Shown: in pieces, positions 51,511 through 59,424 of the stretch
Position numbering within the stretch: the stretch's first letter is position 1
Layout of the letters: each line of letters begins with the position of its first letter
Assembly (NCBI RefSeq): GCF_014042015.1
Contig: NZ_CP059493.1
Coordinates: 2,666,001 to 2,730,000, forward strand
Length of the DNA: 64,000 nt
DNA from: Actinotalea sp. JY-7876
GTDB lineage: Bacteria > Actinomycetota > Actinomycetes > Actinomycetales > Cellulomonadaceae
Reading direction: 5' to 3'
Program-made: the position numbers and the translations under genes
Notes under the pieces: generated by a model
Databases searched by the model: none
Seen by the model: only the letters and a program-made list of their open reading frames with translations
Told to the model about the DNA's origin: nothing

Positions 51511-52256
51511 CGACCCTTCGTGAGGAGGCGAGCGGTGACCTGCTCGGCGGTGGGGCGCTCGAGCTGGTCGACGACCAGCCCGTCCGCGAGGACGACGACG
51601 CGCTCGGCGGCGGCCGCGACCACCGCGTCGTGCGTCACGATGACCACCGTCTGGCCGAGCTCGCCGGCCGTGTCGCGCAGCACCTCGAGCACGGCGGCCC
51701 CCGTGCGGGAGTCCAGCGCGCCCGTCGGCTCGTCGGCGAAGACGACCGCGGGCCGCGTGATGAGCGCGCGGGCGATCGCCACGCGCTGGGCCTGCCCCCC
51801 GGACAGCTCGCCCGGCAGGCGGTCCATGAGCGGGGAGACTCCGAGGAACTCCAGCAGGGACGCCTCCCACGCGAGATCGACCTGGCGGCCGGAGAGCGCC
51901 AGCGGCAGCCGGACGTTCTCGCGCGCCGTCAGGTGCCCGATGAGGTTGTAGGCCTGGAAGACGAAGCCGACGTGCTGGCGGCGGAACCGGGTCAGGTCGT
52001 CGGGCCGCAGCACCGTGAGGTCGTGGCCGCCGACGACGACGGCGCCGCGGGTGGGCGTGTCGAGCCCCGCCGCGCAGTTGAGCAGCGTGGACTTACCCGA
52101 GCCGGACTGGCCGACGACGGCGGTCACCGAGCCGGCGAGCAGCTCGAGGGAGACCCCGCGCAGGGCGTGGACGGGCTCCCGGCCCGGGTAGGTCTTGTGG
52201 ATGTCGACGAGGCGGACGGCGGTCGCCGTCGCCTCTGCCGTGATCGGCGTCGTCAT
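51507..52256 (-). CDS. ABC transporter ATP-binding protein (MacB/BceA-like)
   Basis: A 249-residue ATPase. Walker A is G-Q-S-G-S-G-K-S-T (residues 49-57), the signature L-S-G-G-Q-A-Q-R-V-A-I-A-R, Walker B A-V-V-F-A-D-E-P-T-G-A-L-D, and the switch T-H-D. ATG 52256 has GGGAG eight bases upstream; the in-frame sequence further upstream is the promoter region. It is translationally coupled to the permease and lies 118 bases after the response-regulator gene. Two inverted repeats occupy that gap. Confidence 0.93.
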   Translation of the reverse strand: MTTPITAEATATAVRLVDIHKTYPGREPVHALRGVSLELLAGSVTAVVGQSGSGKSTLLNCAAGLDTPTRGAVVVGGHDLTVLRPDDLTRFRRQHVGFVFQAYNLIGHLTARENVRLPLALSGRQVDLAWEASLLEFLGVSPLMDRLPGELSGGQAQRVAIARALITRPAVVFADEPTGALDSRTGAAVLEVLRDTAGELGQTVVIVTHDAVVAAAAERVVVLADGLVVDQLERPTAEQVTARLLTKGR

Positions 52257-52270
52257 GATCTGCTCCCGTG

Positions 52271-52301
52271 GGTTCGAGGTCGTTGATGTCGATCTCGAAC
52301 C
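52271..52301 (-). promoter_or_regulatory. Inverted repeat upstream of the ABC exporter operon
   Basis: Eight-base arms GGTTCGAG (52271-52278) and CTCGAACC (52294-52301) separated by 15 bases, 15 bases before the ATPase start. The spacing suits a dimeric regulator site. Confidence 0.4.
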
Positions 52302-52353
52302 TAGGAAGCGGCGGGGGTGCCCATCGAGCCTCTGAAGGAGGGCCCGGCACAGT

Positions 52354-52369
52354 TCCATCCTTCGATGGA
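52354..52369 (-). promoter_or_regulatory. Inverted repeat near the response-regulator stop
   Basis: TCCATC-CTTC-GATGGA, 6 bases downstream of the response-regulator stop and 98 bases before the ATPase start. It could be a small terminator or a site for the adjacent NarL-type regulator. Confidence 0.35.
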
Positions 52370-52374
52370 GGCCC

Positions 52375-53040
52375 TCAGACGCCGACGTCGACCACGCGGT
52401 TCTGGTAGGCCCACACGACGGCCTGGAGCCGCGAGCGCACGCCCAGCTTGGGCATCATCCGCGCCAGGTGGGACTTCACCGTGGACACCTCCAGGTACAG
52501 CGCCTGGGCGATCTCCTCGTTGGACATGCCCTGCGCGAGGTGCAGGAGGATCTCGAGCTCGCGCGCCGTCAGCAGCTCGCTCGCGCGCGCGGCCGTCACC
52601 GGCTGGGTGCGCCGGCGGGTCAACAGCTCCTCGACCACGCGCTTGGTCAGCGTGTCCGCCAGGGTGCCGTTGCCGGCCGCCACGGACCGCACGGCCTCGA
52701 CCACCGTCGCGGGCTCCGCGTCCTTGAGCAGGAAGCCCGAGGCGCCGGCCTCCAGCGCCCCGAACAGGTACTCGTCGACGTCGAAGGTCGTCAGGATGAG
52801 CACGGGGATCGGCTCCGCGGTGCCGGGTCCGGACAGCTCCCGCGTCGCGGTGATGCCGTCGGTGCCCGGCATGCGCACGTCCATGCAGACGACGTCGGCG
52901 CGCAGCCGGCGCGCGGCCTCGACGGCCTGGGCGCCGTCGGAGACCTCCGCGACGACCTCGAGGTCCGGCTCCACGCCGAGCATGGCGCCGAGGCCGGCGC
53001 GCACGAGCGGCTGGTCGTCGGCGATCACCACACGGATCAT
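52375..53040 (-). CDS. NarL/LuxR-type response regulator
   Basis: A 221-residue regulator. The receiver domain has the acidic pair Asp8-Asp9, phospho-acceptor Asp54 (C-M-D-V-R-M-P-G), the Thr in I-L-T-T-F-D and Lys in F-L-L-K-D-A. The C-terminal LuxR-type HTH is L-T-A-R-E-L-E-I-L-L-H-L-A-Q-G-M-S-N-E-E-I-A-Q, followed by V-S-T-V-K-S-H-L. ATG overlaps the kinase stop by four bases. It probably controls the ABC exporter downstream. Confidence 0.94.
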   Translation of the reverse strand: MIRVVIADDQPLVRAGLGAMLGVEPDLEVVAEVSDGAQAVEAARRLRADVVCMDVRMPGTDGITATRELSGPGTAEPIPVLILTTFDVDEYLFGALEAGASGFLLKDAEPATVVEAVRSVAAGNGTLADTLTKRVVEELLTRRRTQPVTAARASELLTARELEILLHLAQGMSNEEIAQALYLEVSTVKSHLARMMPKLGVRSRLQAVVWAYQNRVVDVGV

Positions 53041-54368
53041 CGGGTCGCTCCGTCCTGCGGTCCGGCGAGCGAGGCGTCGCTGCCGAGGGGGTCGGTCTCG
53101 AGGGGGTCGGTGTCGCGCGGGACCAGGTCCTGGTGCGTCGGCACGGCGAGCTCCACCCGCCAGCCGCCGTCGGGCCGAGGCCCGTACGTCAGCCTCGCGT
53201 CGGTCAGGTCCGCGCGCTCCTGCATGCCCACCAGCCCGAGCCCACCCCCGGGGCGGGCGTCGGCGCCGACGTCGAGCGGCACCGCTCCCCCGGCCGCCGG
53301 GCCGTTCGTGACGCTGACGACCAGGGCCGCGTGGTCACGGGCGTCGAGGAGCACCTCGCACCGCGCACCCGGCGCGTGGCGGACGACGTTGGCGAGGCAC
53401 TCCTGCACGGTGCGGAACGCGGCGAGCTGGGCGAGCGGCCCGACGGCGTCCCACCGGTCGGCCGGGCTGCCGAGCGTGGTGAGGGTGGCGTCCACGCCCG
53501 AGGCTCGCGCCCGCTCCACGAGCGCCGGGACCGCCGCGAGCGTCTCGACCGGGTGGTCGGCCTCGTCGGGCGTGTCCCGCAGCAGACGCACGAGGCTGCG
53601 CAGCTCGTCGAGCATCGCCGACGTCTCCGCGCGGACGCGCTCCACGCCCGTCTTGGCGGCCTCCGGGTCGACGTCGATCTGGCGGCCGATCGCCCCGGTC
53701 ATCACGGCGATGCCCGACAGGTGGTGCGCTGCGATGTCGTGGAGCTCGCGCGCCATCGCAGCGCGCTCGCGCGCGACGGCGGTCTCCACGCGTGCGCCGT
53801 GCTCGCGGCTCAGCGCCTCGGCCTGGCGGGCCCGCGCCTCGGCCGTCTCGCTCCGCGCGCCGACGACGACGCCGGCCAGCATCGGGAGGCCGACGATCGC
53901 CGCCGCCTGCGCGAGGGCCGCGCCGACCGTCACCAGCGGCGCGCCGGGAACGGGCTGGGCCACCATCGTCCCGACCGCGACGAGCGCCGCGCCCGCGCCG
54001 AGCGCCGGGGCCGCGGAGCGCATCGGCCCGGCGACCGTCGCGCCGTACGCGACCACCAGCACGGGGATCGCCGTCGTCCCGATGGCCTCGCCGAGCCCGA
54101 GCACGGCAGCGAGCGGCACCCCGGCGGCCACCAGCAGCAGGACTGCCCGCGGGTGCACGCGGCGCCACAGGAGGACGACCGCCTGCGCGACCAGCACCGC
54201 GACACCGGCCCACCACGACGCGCTCGTCGGCGCGGGCAGGTCCGCCGCGGGGGCCGCATCGACCCCGCTCGCCGCGGCGACCGACAGCAGGGCGGTCAGC
54301 GCGACCAGGAACGTCCCGACCGCGACGGCGACGTCGGACCGGCCGGGCGTCCGGGCAGAAGAGGGCAT
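53037..54368 (-). CDS. NarL-type (HisKA_3) sensor histidine kinase
   Basis: A 443-residue kinase. About five to six hydrophobic helices fill residues 14-170 with little extracytoplasmic sequence, so sensing may be intramembrane. The dimerisation motif A-R-E-L-H-D-I-A-A-H-H-L-S-G places the phospho-His at 210. The ATPase has N-box E-C-L-A-N-V-V-R-H-A (323-332) and G-box G-G-G-L-G-L-V-G-M (374-382). ATG 54368 has CAGGAT six bases upstream and no ribosome site. Confidence 0.92.
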   Translation of the reverse strand: MPSSARTPGRSDVAVAVGTFLVALTALLSVAAASGVDAAPAADLPAPTSASWWAGVAVLVAQAVVLLWRRVHPRAVLLLVAAGVPLAAVLGLGEAIGTTAIPVLVVAYGATVAGPMRSAAPALGAGAALVAVGTMVAQPVPGAPLVTVGAALAQAAAIVGLPMLAGVVVGARSETAEARARQAEALSREHGARVETAVARERAAMARELHDIAAHHLSGIAVMTGAIGRQIDVDPEAAKTGVERVRAETSAMLDELRSLVRLLRDTPDEADHPVETLAAVPALVERARASGVDATLTTLGSPADRWDAVGPLAQLAAFRTVQECLANVVRHAPGARCEVLLDARDHAALVVSVTNGPAAGGAVPLDVGADARPGGGLGLVGMQERADLTDARLTYGPRPDGGWRVELAVPTHQDLVPRDTDPLETDPLGSDASLAGPQDGATR

Positions 54369-54374
54369 ACCGCC

Positions 54375-54380
54375 ATCCTG
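54375..54380 (-). promoter_or_regulatory. Leaderless-type -10 box (CAGGAT) of the kinase gene
   Basis: On the minus strand CAGGAT ends six bases before the kinase ATG, the same geometry as at yqgE. Confidence 0.4.
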
Positions 54381-54479
54381 GCAGTGCAGCTCCGTGGGTC
54401 ACGAGCCCCGTCCGGCCGGCGGACCCGCCGCCGCCATCGCCATCGCTGCCGTCGCCGTCGAGCGCGGTGCCGTCCCGGC

Positions 54480-54689
54480 GGCCCCGCGCTCGACGAGAAC
54501 TACGGCCCCGCGGCGGACACCGTCTCCTCCCTGGATCCGGACCCCGAGGTGCGCGCGCTCGCCACCCGGGCGCTCCTGCGCGTCCTGGGCAACGACTCGG
54601 AGTGGCGTAGCTCTGGGAGGAGGCCGACCAGCTCGAGGAGGCCCGCGGTTGCCCTCGCCCCGATCCTGGAGTCGCTGACCGCGCGCTGA
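54480..54689 (+). pseudogene. Fragment of a DUF4259-like gene
   Basis: The frame reads A-L-D-E-N-Y-G-P-A-A-D-T-V-S-S-L-D-P-D-P-E-V-R-A-L-A-T-R-A-L and then L-L-R-V-L-G-N-D-S-E-W-R, which looks like real protein of the DUF4259 kind. A frameshift follows: L-W-E-E-A-D-Q-L-E-E-A continues in another frame, and the first frame resumes as A-P-I-L-E-S-L-T-A-R before a stop. The 5' part is missing. The rest of the 54369-54800 gap holds only promoter elements. Confidence 0.5.
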
Positions 54690-54765
54690 CACCGCAGGTG
54701 CCCCAGTAGCACCGGAGGCCGTGGTGGCGGACCTTCGGCCCGCGCGGACCGCCGTCGCGGGTGGC

Positions 54766-54771
54766 TAGCGT
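54766..54771 (+). promoter_or_regulatory. -10 box (TAGCGT) upstream of a hypothetical gene
   Basis: TAGCGT is 29 bases before the ATG at 54801, giving a short leader that includes GGGGAG. Confidence 0.4.
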
Positions 54772-54800
54772 GTCTCGCATCGACGCGGACGGGGAGCGCG

Positions 54801-55892
54801 ATGGCCGTGGTGGCACCGACGAGCACGGACGGGCCGACGGCGGCCCGCACCTCCCCCGTGCGCCTGCGCGTCGGCACCCTGACGGCCATGCTCAACGCCG
54901 AGCTCGCGGACCACCCGGTCTACGAGGCGTTCGAGCTGCAGTGGTTCGACGACGAGGCGCACGGCACGGGGATGCTGGCCTTCCTGTCCCGCCGGGAGGG
55001 CCGGACGGTCGACTACTACGCGCAGCCCGGCCTGCGGCTCGACCCGCGCGCATATTCGCTCGGGGGTGGCACACGGTCGTGGTCGACGACCCACTTCGAC
55101 GTCGCGAGCCTGACGGTGGGCCAGGACGGCGTGTCGGCGCACGTGCGCTTCACGGACGTCGACGGGCGCGTCGTGGAGGTCGATGTCGACGACCGTGACG
55201 GCCGCGCGCGCCGGCGCGGCGGGCTCCTGGCACCCGTCGGCGCCGCGATCACCGAGCCCACGTCGCTGCTCCTGGTGTGGATGCCGGCCTTCGACCTGGT
55301 GCGACGGGTGCCGGGCCGTCCGCCGCTCGTCCGCATCGACGGCGAGGCCGCCGCCGTCGGCACGCTGCCGGGTGCGCGCCTGCACCGGCGCCACCTGATC
55401 AAGTACGCGGCGCCGCTCGTCACGGTGGAGGTCAACCGCGACGACGACGTCCGCTCCGGGCCGCCTGGCGACGAGGCCACGGAGGTCGCGCCCGACGGCG
55501 GCACCCACGCCGTGACCGCCGTCGGGCACGGGCCCGACGGCGACCACAGCGCCACCGTGCGCTTCGCTCCCCCGTTCCCGGCGCCGGGTGGGACGTCGGC
55601 GGGCACGTGGATGGCCGACGTCGACGGCACCCGCCTCACCGGCGGCACCTGGTCGGTGCGTGCGGACGGCGACGCGCGCGTGGTGACGCTCCGGGTGACG
55701 CAGCGCTGGCGCCCGCGGCGGCTGCCGCTCCTCATGCGCGTGGTCACGACCGTCGTCCCCGTGTTCCGGCGGTGGCCCACGACCTACGCGTGGCGCGGCA
55801 CCCTCGCGCCGGACGGGTCCGTGACGGCCGGGGGCTGGTCCCGGACCGGCCGCGAGGACGGCACGGGCTACCGGCGAGTCACGGGCTCCTGA
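54801..55892 (+). CDS. Hypothetical protein, lipocalin-like beta-rich
   Basis: A 363-residue soluble protein without signal peptide or helices that span the membrane. The sequence is mostly alternating beta-strand pattern, with repeats such as W-S-T-T-H-F-D-V-A-S-L-T-V and a closing pair of similar strands (Y-A-W-R-G-T-L-A-P-D-G-S-V-T-A-G-G-W-S-R). I do not recognise the family. GGGGAG lies five bases before the ATG. It stands alone and is followed by the convergent HhH gene. Confidence 0.7.
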   Translation: MAVVAPTSTDGPTAARTSPVRLRVGTLTAMLNAELADHPVYEAFELQWFDDEAHGTGMLAFLSRREGRTVDYYAQPGLRLDPRAYSLGGGTRSWSTTHFDVASLTVGQDGVSAHVRFTDVDGRVVEVDVDDRDGRARRRGGLLAPVGAAITEPTSLLLVWMPAFDLVRRVPGRPPLVRIDGEAAAVGTLPGARLHRRHLIKYAAPLVTVEVNRDDDVRSGPPGDEATEVAPDGGTHAVTAVGHGPDGDHSATVRFAPPFPAPGGTSAGTWMADVDGTRLTGGTWSVRADGDARVVTLRVTQRWRPRRLPLLMRVVTTVVPVFRRWPTTYAWRGTLAPDGSVTAGGWSRTGREDGTGYRRVTGS

Positions 55893-55944
55893 CGTCCGCC
55901 GCAGGAGCACCGCTGGGCCTGTCCGCTGCCGGGTGACTCGCCTG

Positions 55945-56136
55945 TCACGGCGAGAGCTCTACGCCGTGCTCTCGCAGGACCCTGATCGCGCGCGGCCCCA
56001 CCCCGTGCAGAGCGAGCAGATCCCGCTCGCCGACGTCGTGGAGGTCGCGGACGCTGCGGTACCCGGCGGCCTCGAGGGCCCGGAGGGCTGGACGACCGAC
56101 CGCGTCCGGCAGCGGACCATCGTCGACGTCGGGCAT
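55945..56136 (-). CDS. Small helix-hairpin-helix protein (RNA polymerase alpha-CTD-like)
   Basis: A 63-residue protein: L-P-D-A-V-G-R-P-A-L-R-A-L-E-A-A-G-Y-R-S-V-R-D-L, then L-L-A-L-H-G-V-G-P-R-A-I-R-V-L-R-E-H-G. The L-x-G-V-G-P-x-A-I/V hairpin is typical of DNA-binding HhH modules, as in RNA polymerase alpha C-terminal domains. ATG 56136 follows GAGGGG directly, an odd spacing, so the start is uncertain. It probably binds DNA. Confidence 0.72.
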   Translation of the reverse strand: MPDVDDGPLPDAVGRPALRALEAAGYRSVRDLHDVGERDLLALHGVGPRAIRVLREHGVELSP

Positions 56137-56201
56137 CCCCTCAGCATGCCGATCCGATCGATCGCACAGCAAGAGCCGCGAGGAAGGCGCCTGCGCTCGC
56201 C

Positions 56202-56291
56202 TCACCGATGGCGACCCGAGCCGCGTCGACCCCGAAGCGGGCCGGGGACCACCTTGTCGGCCACGGTCAGGTCCACCAGTCGCCTGGTCAT
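56202..56291 (-). CDS. Possible 29-residue remnant after the GH43 gene
   Basis: ATG 56291 overlaps the GH43 stop (ATGA). It encodes M-T-R-R-L-V-D-L-T-V-A-D-K-V-V-P-G-P-L-R-G and then an Arg/Gly-rich end. The overlap suggests a once longer third gene of the LacI - GH43 operon, now truncated. The alternative is chance. Confidence 0.3.
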   Translation of the reverse strand: MTRRLVDLTVADKVVPGPLRGRRGSGRHR

Positions 56292-57949
56292 GGCCTCGCC
56301 CCTTCGATGTCGTCGCCGACACGGAACCAGTCGACATCCACATGGCCGCCGGTCTCGGCCGTGGCGTAGCAGAAGATCGCGAACCGGTACCCGGTGAAGT
56401 GGTCGAGGCTGTACTCCATCGCCAGGTCGTCGCCGATCGGCGTCCAGGCGGCACCGTCGAGCGAGTACGCGAACGAGGCGCGGTCGGCGGCATCCCGGAA
56501 GTCCACGTCCACGCGGAGCAGGACCGTCTCGGCCGTCAACGGCACATGAGCGCTGGTGAAGGCGGTGCTCCCGTGCCGGTCGGCACGGCGCATCACGAGC
56601 CGACGGGCGCCGTCGGCCATCTCGACCCCCACGTACCCGTACTTCAGCTGGTACGCGGACAAGCCGGCGACGTCGCCGTCCTTCATCCCGGAGACGTCCA
56701 GCGAGATCGCCGCGGCGCTCGCGGGCCCCCACGTGCGCTGGGTGAGCGTGTTGCGGGCGTCGAGGATGCCCGACGCGATGCTGCCCGTGGTCAGCCGCAG
56801 GTGGCCAGGCCGGTCGGTGAGCGACCAGAACCGGTTGTCGGGGTTGTGGTTCCACTGCCACGCCAGCCCGAGGCTCGACCCGTTCCAGCGGTTCTCGGCC
56901 GACGTCGTCAGTGCACCGGCGTCGGCCGTGTTCCAGTAGCCGGCCGGCCCGGGCTGGTTGTCGAAGTCGTCCGAGACGAGGAGGTCCGTCGCTCCCGCCG
57001 ACGGCGCCCCTGCGGGGACCGCCATCGTGGCGTCGAGCGTGTAGGCCGGCCACCCGTCCTCGTCCCAGGTCACGCGCGCGAGCTGCGGTGAGCGCCCGAG
57101 CGGGCCCTCGTCCTGGAAGAGCATGGCGTACCACTGCCCGTCAGCCGCCTGGACGACGCCGCCCTGAGCGGCGCCGTCGCCCTGGCGCCCCTCGACCCGC
57201 ACCGCCTGGCTGAGCACGACCCTGCCCTCCCAGGTTCCGCCCTGGGACTGCGGCGTCAGCGACGTCGAACGCCACACGACCTCCTGGCGGATCCCGCCCG
57301 TCGGCCACTCGATCATGAAGACGTAGTAGTGGTCGCCGATCTTGTAGGCGTGCGCACCCTCTGCGTCCAGCCCGGTGGCCTGGTCGACGTTGGCGTCCTC
57401 GACGAGCCGCGTCGCCGGGCCGTCCCAGACGAAGGTCCCTTCGCCGTCCCGGCCGAGCCGGCGCAGGTCGATCACTCCGCCGCCGAAGACGAGGTAGGCA
57501 TGCTCGTCGACGAACAGGAGCGACGGGTCGTGGGCGTAGCCGTCGAGGACCGACCTCGTCCACGGCCCGTGCTCGATGCTGGGCGTCGCGTAGATATACG
57601 TCTTCCTGGTGGTCAGGCTGGCGACCGCGACGTAGAACGTGCCCTCGTGGTACCTGATGCTCGCGGCCCAGCTGCCCTGTCCGTAGGCGTTCTGCCCGTT
57701 GCGCAGGGCGAGCGCGTCCGTGTCGTCGAGGATCGGGCCGGTGTAGCCGGCGATCGACCAGTGCACCAGGTCGCTCGATCGCATGATCGGCACGCTCGGA
57801 GCGAAGTACATGGTCGTGCTGACCATGTAGTAGTGCCGACCGTCGTCGGCGACGTCCGGGTCGGGAACGTCCGCGAAGATGACGGGATTGGTGAAGGTGA
57901 GCGACGCGCGGACTGTCGTGCGGACGGGCGGAGGCACAGGGGTGCTCAC
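56288..57949 (-). CDS. GH43 family glycoside hydrolase (beta-xylosidase/arabinofuranosidase type)
   Basis: A 553-residue enzyme. The N-terminal five-bladed propeller has the GH43 triad: Asp30 (F-A-D-V-P-D-P-D) as base, Asp141 (A-H-D-P-S-L-L-F) as modulator and Glu197 (D-A-E-G-A-H-A-Y-K-I) as acid. The C-terminal concanavalin-like domain (from about residue 330, starting D-D-F-D-N-Q) matches the GH43 C2/DUF1349 layout. No signal peptide is present, so it should act on imported oligosaccharides. GTG 57949 has GGAG nine bases upstream. It is the second gene after the LacI regulator, 63 bases downstream. Confidence 0.9.
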   Translation of the reverse strand: MSTPVPPPVRTTVRASLTFTNPVIFADVPDPDVADDGRHYYMVSTTMYFAPSVPIMRSSDLVHWSIAGYTGPILDDTDALALRNGQNAYGQGSWAASIRYHEGTFYVAVASLTTRKTYIYATPSIEHGPWTRSVLDGYAHDPSLLFVDEHAYLVFGGGVIDLRRLGRDGEGTFVWDGPATRLVEDANVDQATGLDAEGAHAYKIGDHYYVFMIEWPTGGIRQEVVWRSTSLTPQSQGGTWEGRVVLSQAVRVEGRQGDGAAQGGVVQAADGQWYAMLFQDEGPLGRSPQLARVTWDEDGWPAYTLDATMAVPAGAPSAGATDLLVSDDFDNQPGPAGYWNTADAGALTTSAENRWNGSSLGLAWQWNHNPDNRFWSLTDRPGHLRLTTGSIASGILDARNTLTQRTWGPASAAAISLDVSGMKDGDVAGLSAYQLKYGYVGVEMADGARRLVMRRADRHGSTAFTSAHVPLTAETVLLRVDVDFRDAADRASFAYSLDGAAWTPIGDDLAMEYSLDHFTGYRFAIFCYATAETGGHVDVDWFRVGDDIEGARP

Positions 57950-58012
57950 GGGGTTGGTCTCCTCTGACCGGGTGCGAGTGGGTGAGGCGGAGAGCCGCTC
58001 GCTCGCGTGCGG

Positions 58013-59017
58013 CTAGGCGCCGCCCCGGGTGGAACCACGCACCACGAGGCGGACGGGTGCGACGACGTGCTCGGCAGGACCGGTCCAGCCCGACATCTGG
58101 CGGTGCAAGAGTCTGACCGCCGCCTCGGCCACGCCCTCGCGGTCGACGTCGACCGACGTGATGCCCGGAGGGATGAAGCGTGACATGTCGAGGTTGTCGA
58201 ACCCGACGAGCTGGACGTCGACGGGGACGCGCAGCCCACTCTCTGCCAGGGCGGACAGCGCCCCGAGGGCGACCATGTCGGTGACGGCGAAGACCCCGTC
58301 GAAGGGCAGCCCCGAGGCGATGACCTCGAGCATCGCCTCGCGACCACCGAGAGACGTGTAGTCGCTGACGGGCACGACGTAGGCCGGGTCGGCCGCGAGG
58401 CCGGCCTCGCGGCACGCGTTCTCCCACCCGACGCGGCGGTCCGTGGTCATCATGTGTGCGGCGTCGAGAGAGCATCCGAGCGCGAGGATGCGGCGCGATC
58501 CGCGCTCGATCATGTGTGCCGTGGCGAGGCGGGCACCTGACTCGTTCGCCAGGCGCACGTGGTTGAAGCGGTCGGGAACGTCGCGCTCGCCCAGCAGCAC
58601 GATCGGCGTGGAGGTGCGGACCCGTTCCAGCGGCTCCAGGTCGAGCCCGGCGATGGAGAGCAGGACGCCGTCGTACATCTGGAGCCGCGCGACGCTCAGC
58701 GCCTCCATCTCCTGTTCCGCGTTGGCGCTCGTCCGTTCGAGGACGAGGTGACGGCCCTCCGCCTCGATCAGGGGGGCAACCTGGTCGGCGAGCTCGCTGA
58801 AGTAGTCGTGGAAGCTCGGAACGACGAAGGCGACGGTGTCGGTCCGTCCGGCCCGCAGGTGCCGCGCAGTCAGGTTGACCTCGTACCCGAGGGCTTCGAC
58901 GGCGGCCATGACGCGGGAGCGCGTCGCCTCGCCGACCGGAAGCCGCTCACTGAGGACGTTCGACACGGTCATCACCGAGACGCCGGCTTCGCGCGCCACG
59001 TCCGCCATCCTCACCAT
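58013..59017 (-). CDS. LacI-family transcriptional repressor
   Basis: A 334-residue regulator. Residues 4-50 form the LacI HTH with hinge: M-A-D-V-A-R-E-A-G-V-S-V-M-T-V-S-N-V-L-S-E-R, then G-Y-E-V-N-L-T-A-R-H-L-R. The rest is the periplasmic-binding-like ligand domain (V-A-F-V-V-P-S-F-H-D-Y-F; G-F-D-N-L-D-M-S-R-F). It is upstream of the GH43 gene and divergent from the LplABC-type importer. Candidate operators overlap both its own promoter and the importer promoter, suggesting control of the locus by a sugar. Confidence 0.92.
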   Translation of the reverse strand: MVRMADVAREAGVSVMTVSNVLSERLPVGEATRSRVMAAVEALGYEVNLTARHLRAGRTDTVAFVVPSFHDYFSELADQVAPLIEAEGRHLVLERTSANAEQEMEALSVARLQMYDGVLLSIAGLDLEPLERVRTSTPIVLLGERDVPDRFNHVRLANESGARLATAHMIERGSRRILALGCSLDAAHMMTTDRRVGWENACREAGLAADPAYVVPVSDYTSLGGREAMLEVIASGLPFDGVFAVTDMVALGALSALAESGLRVPVDVQLVGFDNLDMSRFIPPGITSVDVDREGVAEAAVRLLHRQMSGWTGPAEHVVAPVRLVVRGSTRGGA

Positions 59018-59103
59018 GCGCGTCCTTCTTCCCGCGTCATCCTGCCGGTCCAGCATGCGCTCACCGACCCGGAGGGGCCCGGCCACGCCGCCGTGGCGCG
59101 CTC

Positions 59104-59131
59104 AATATATCGATAAAACGAACCGTGGCAA
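59104..59131 (-). promoter_or_regulatory. Promoter of the LacI gene with overlapping palindrome
   Basis: On the minus strand TTGCCA (59126-59131) and TATATT (59104-59109) are separated by 16 bases. The palindrome TATCGATA (59108-59115) overlaps the -10, consistent with autoregulation by a LacI protein. Confidence 0.55.
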
Positions 59132-59296
59132 GGCCCTTGATCACGAGACTTTGCGTGAGCTCCCGGCGTTCCACCCGGCTCTGAGGGGCGAACTCGAGGC
59201 CTCAGCGCCCGGGCCGCAGGAACGCCGTCCTCCACGAGGTGGCCTGCCGTTCCCACCTCCGGATGCGGCCGTGACCATCTTGAGACGTGGAGGGAC

Positions 59297-59334
59297 TTGA
59301 CGGCTTCTGACGGCGTCTCTACTTTAACGCTAAA
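59297..59334 (+). promoter_or_regulatory. Promoter and LacI-type operator of the sugar importer
   Basis: TTGACG (59297-59302), a 17-base spacer and TACTTT (59320-59325) form a good promoter. The near-palindrome TTTAACGCTAAA (59323-59334), with the central CG of LacI-family operators, overlaps the -10 and the start region. Of the 59018-59424 gap, this and the LacI promoter are the recognisable parts. Confidence 0.65.
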
Positions 59335-59424
59335 ATCCCACCCGGGATGAGGACGCCGACGTGCGTCCGACGTGCACTGGTTCCGCTCGAGGACGACGGA
59401 ACCGTTCTCAAGGGAGAGACCCCG

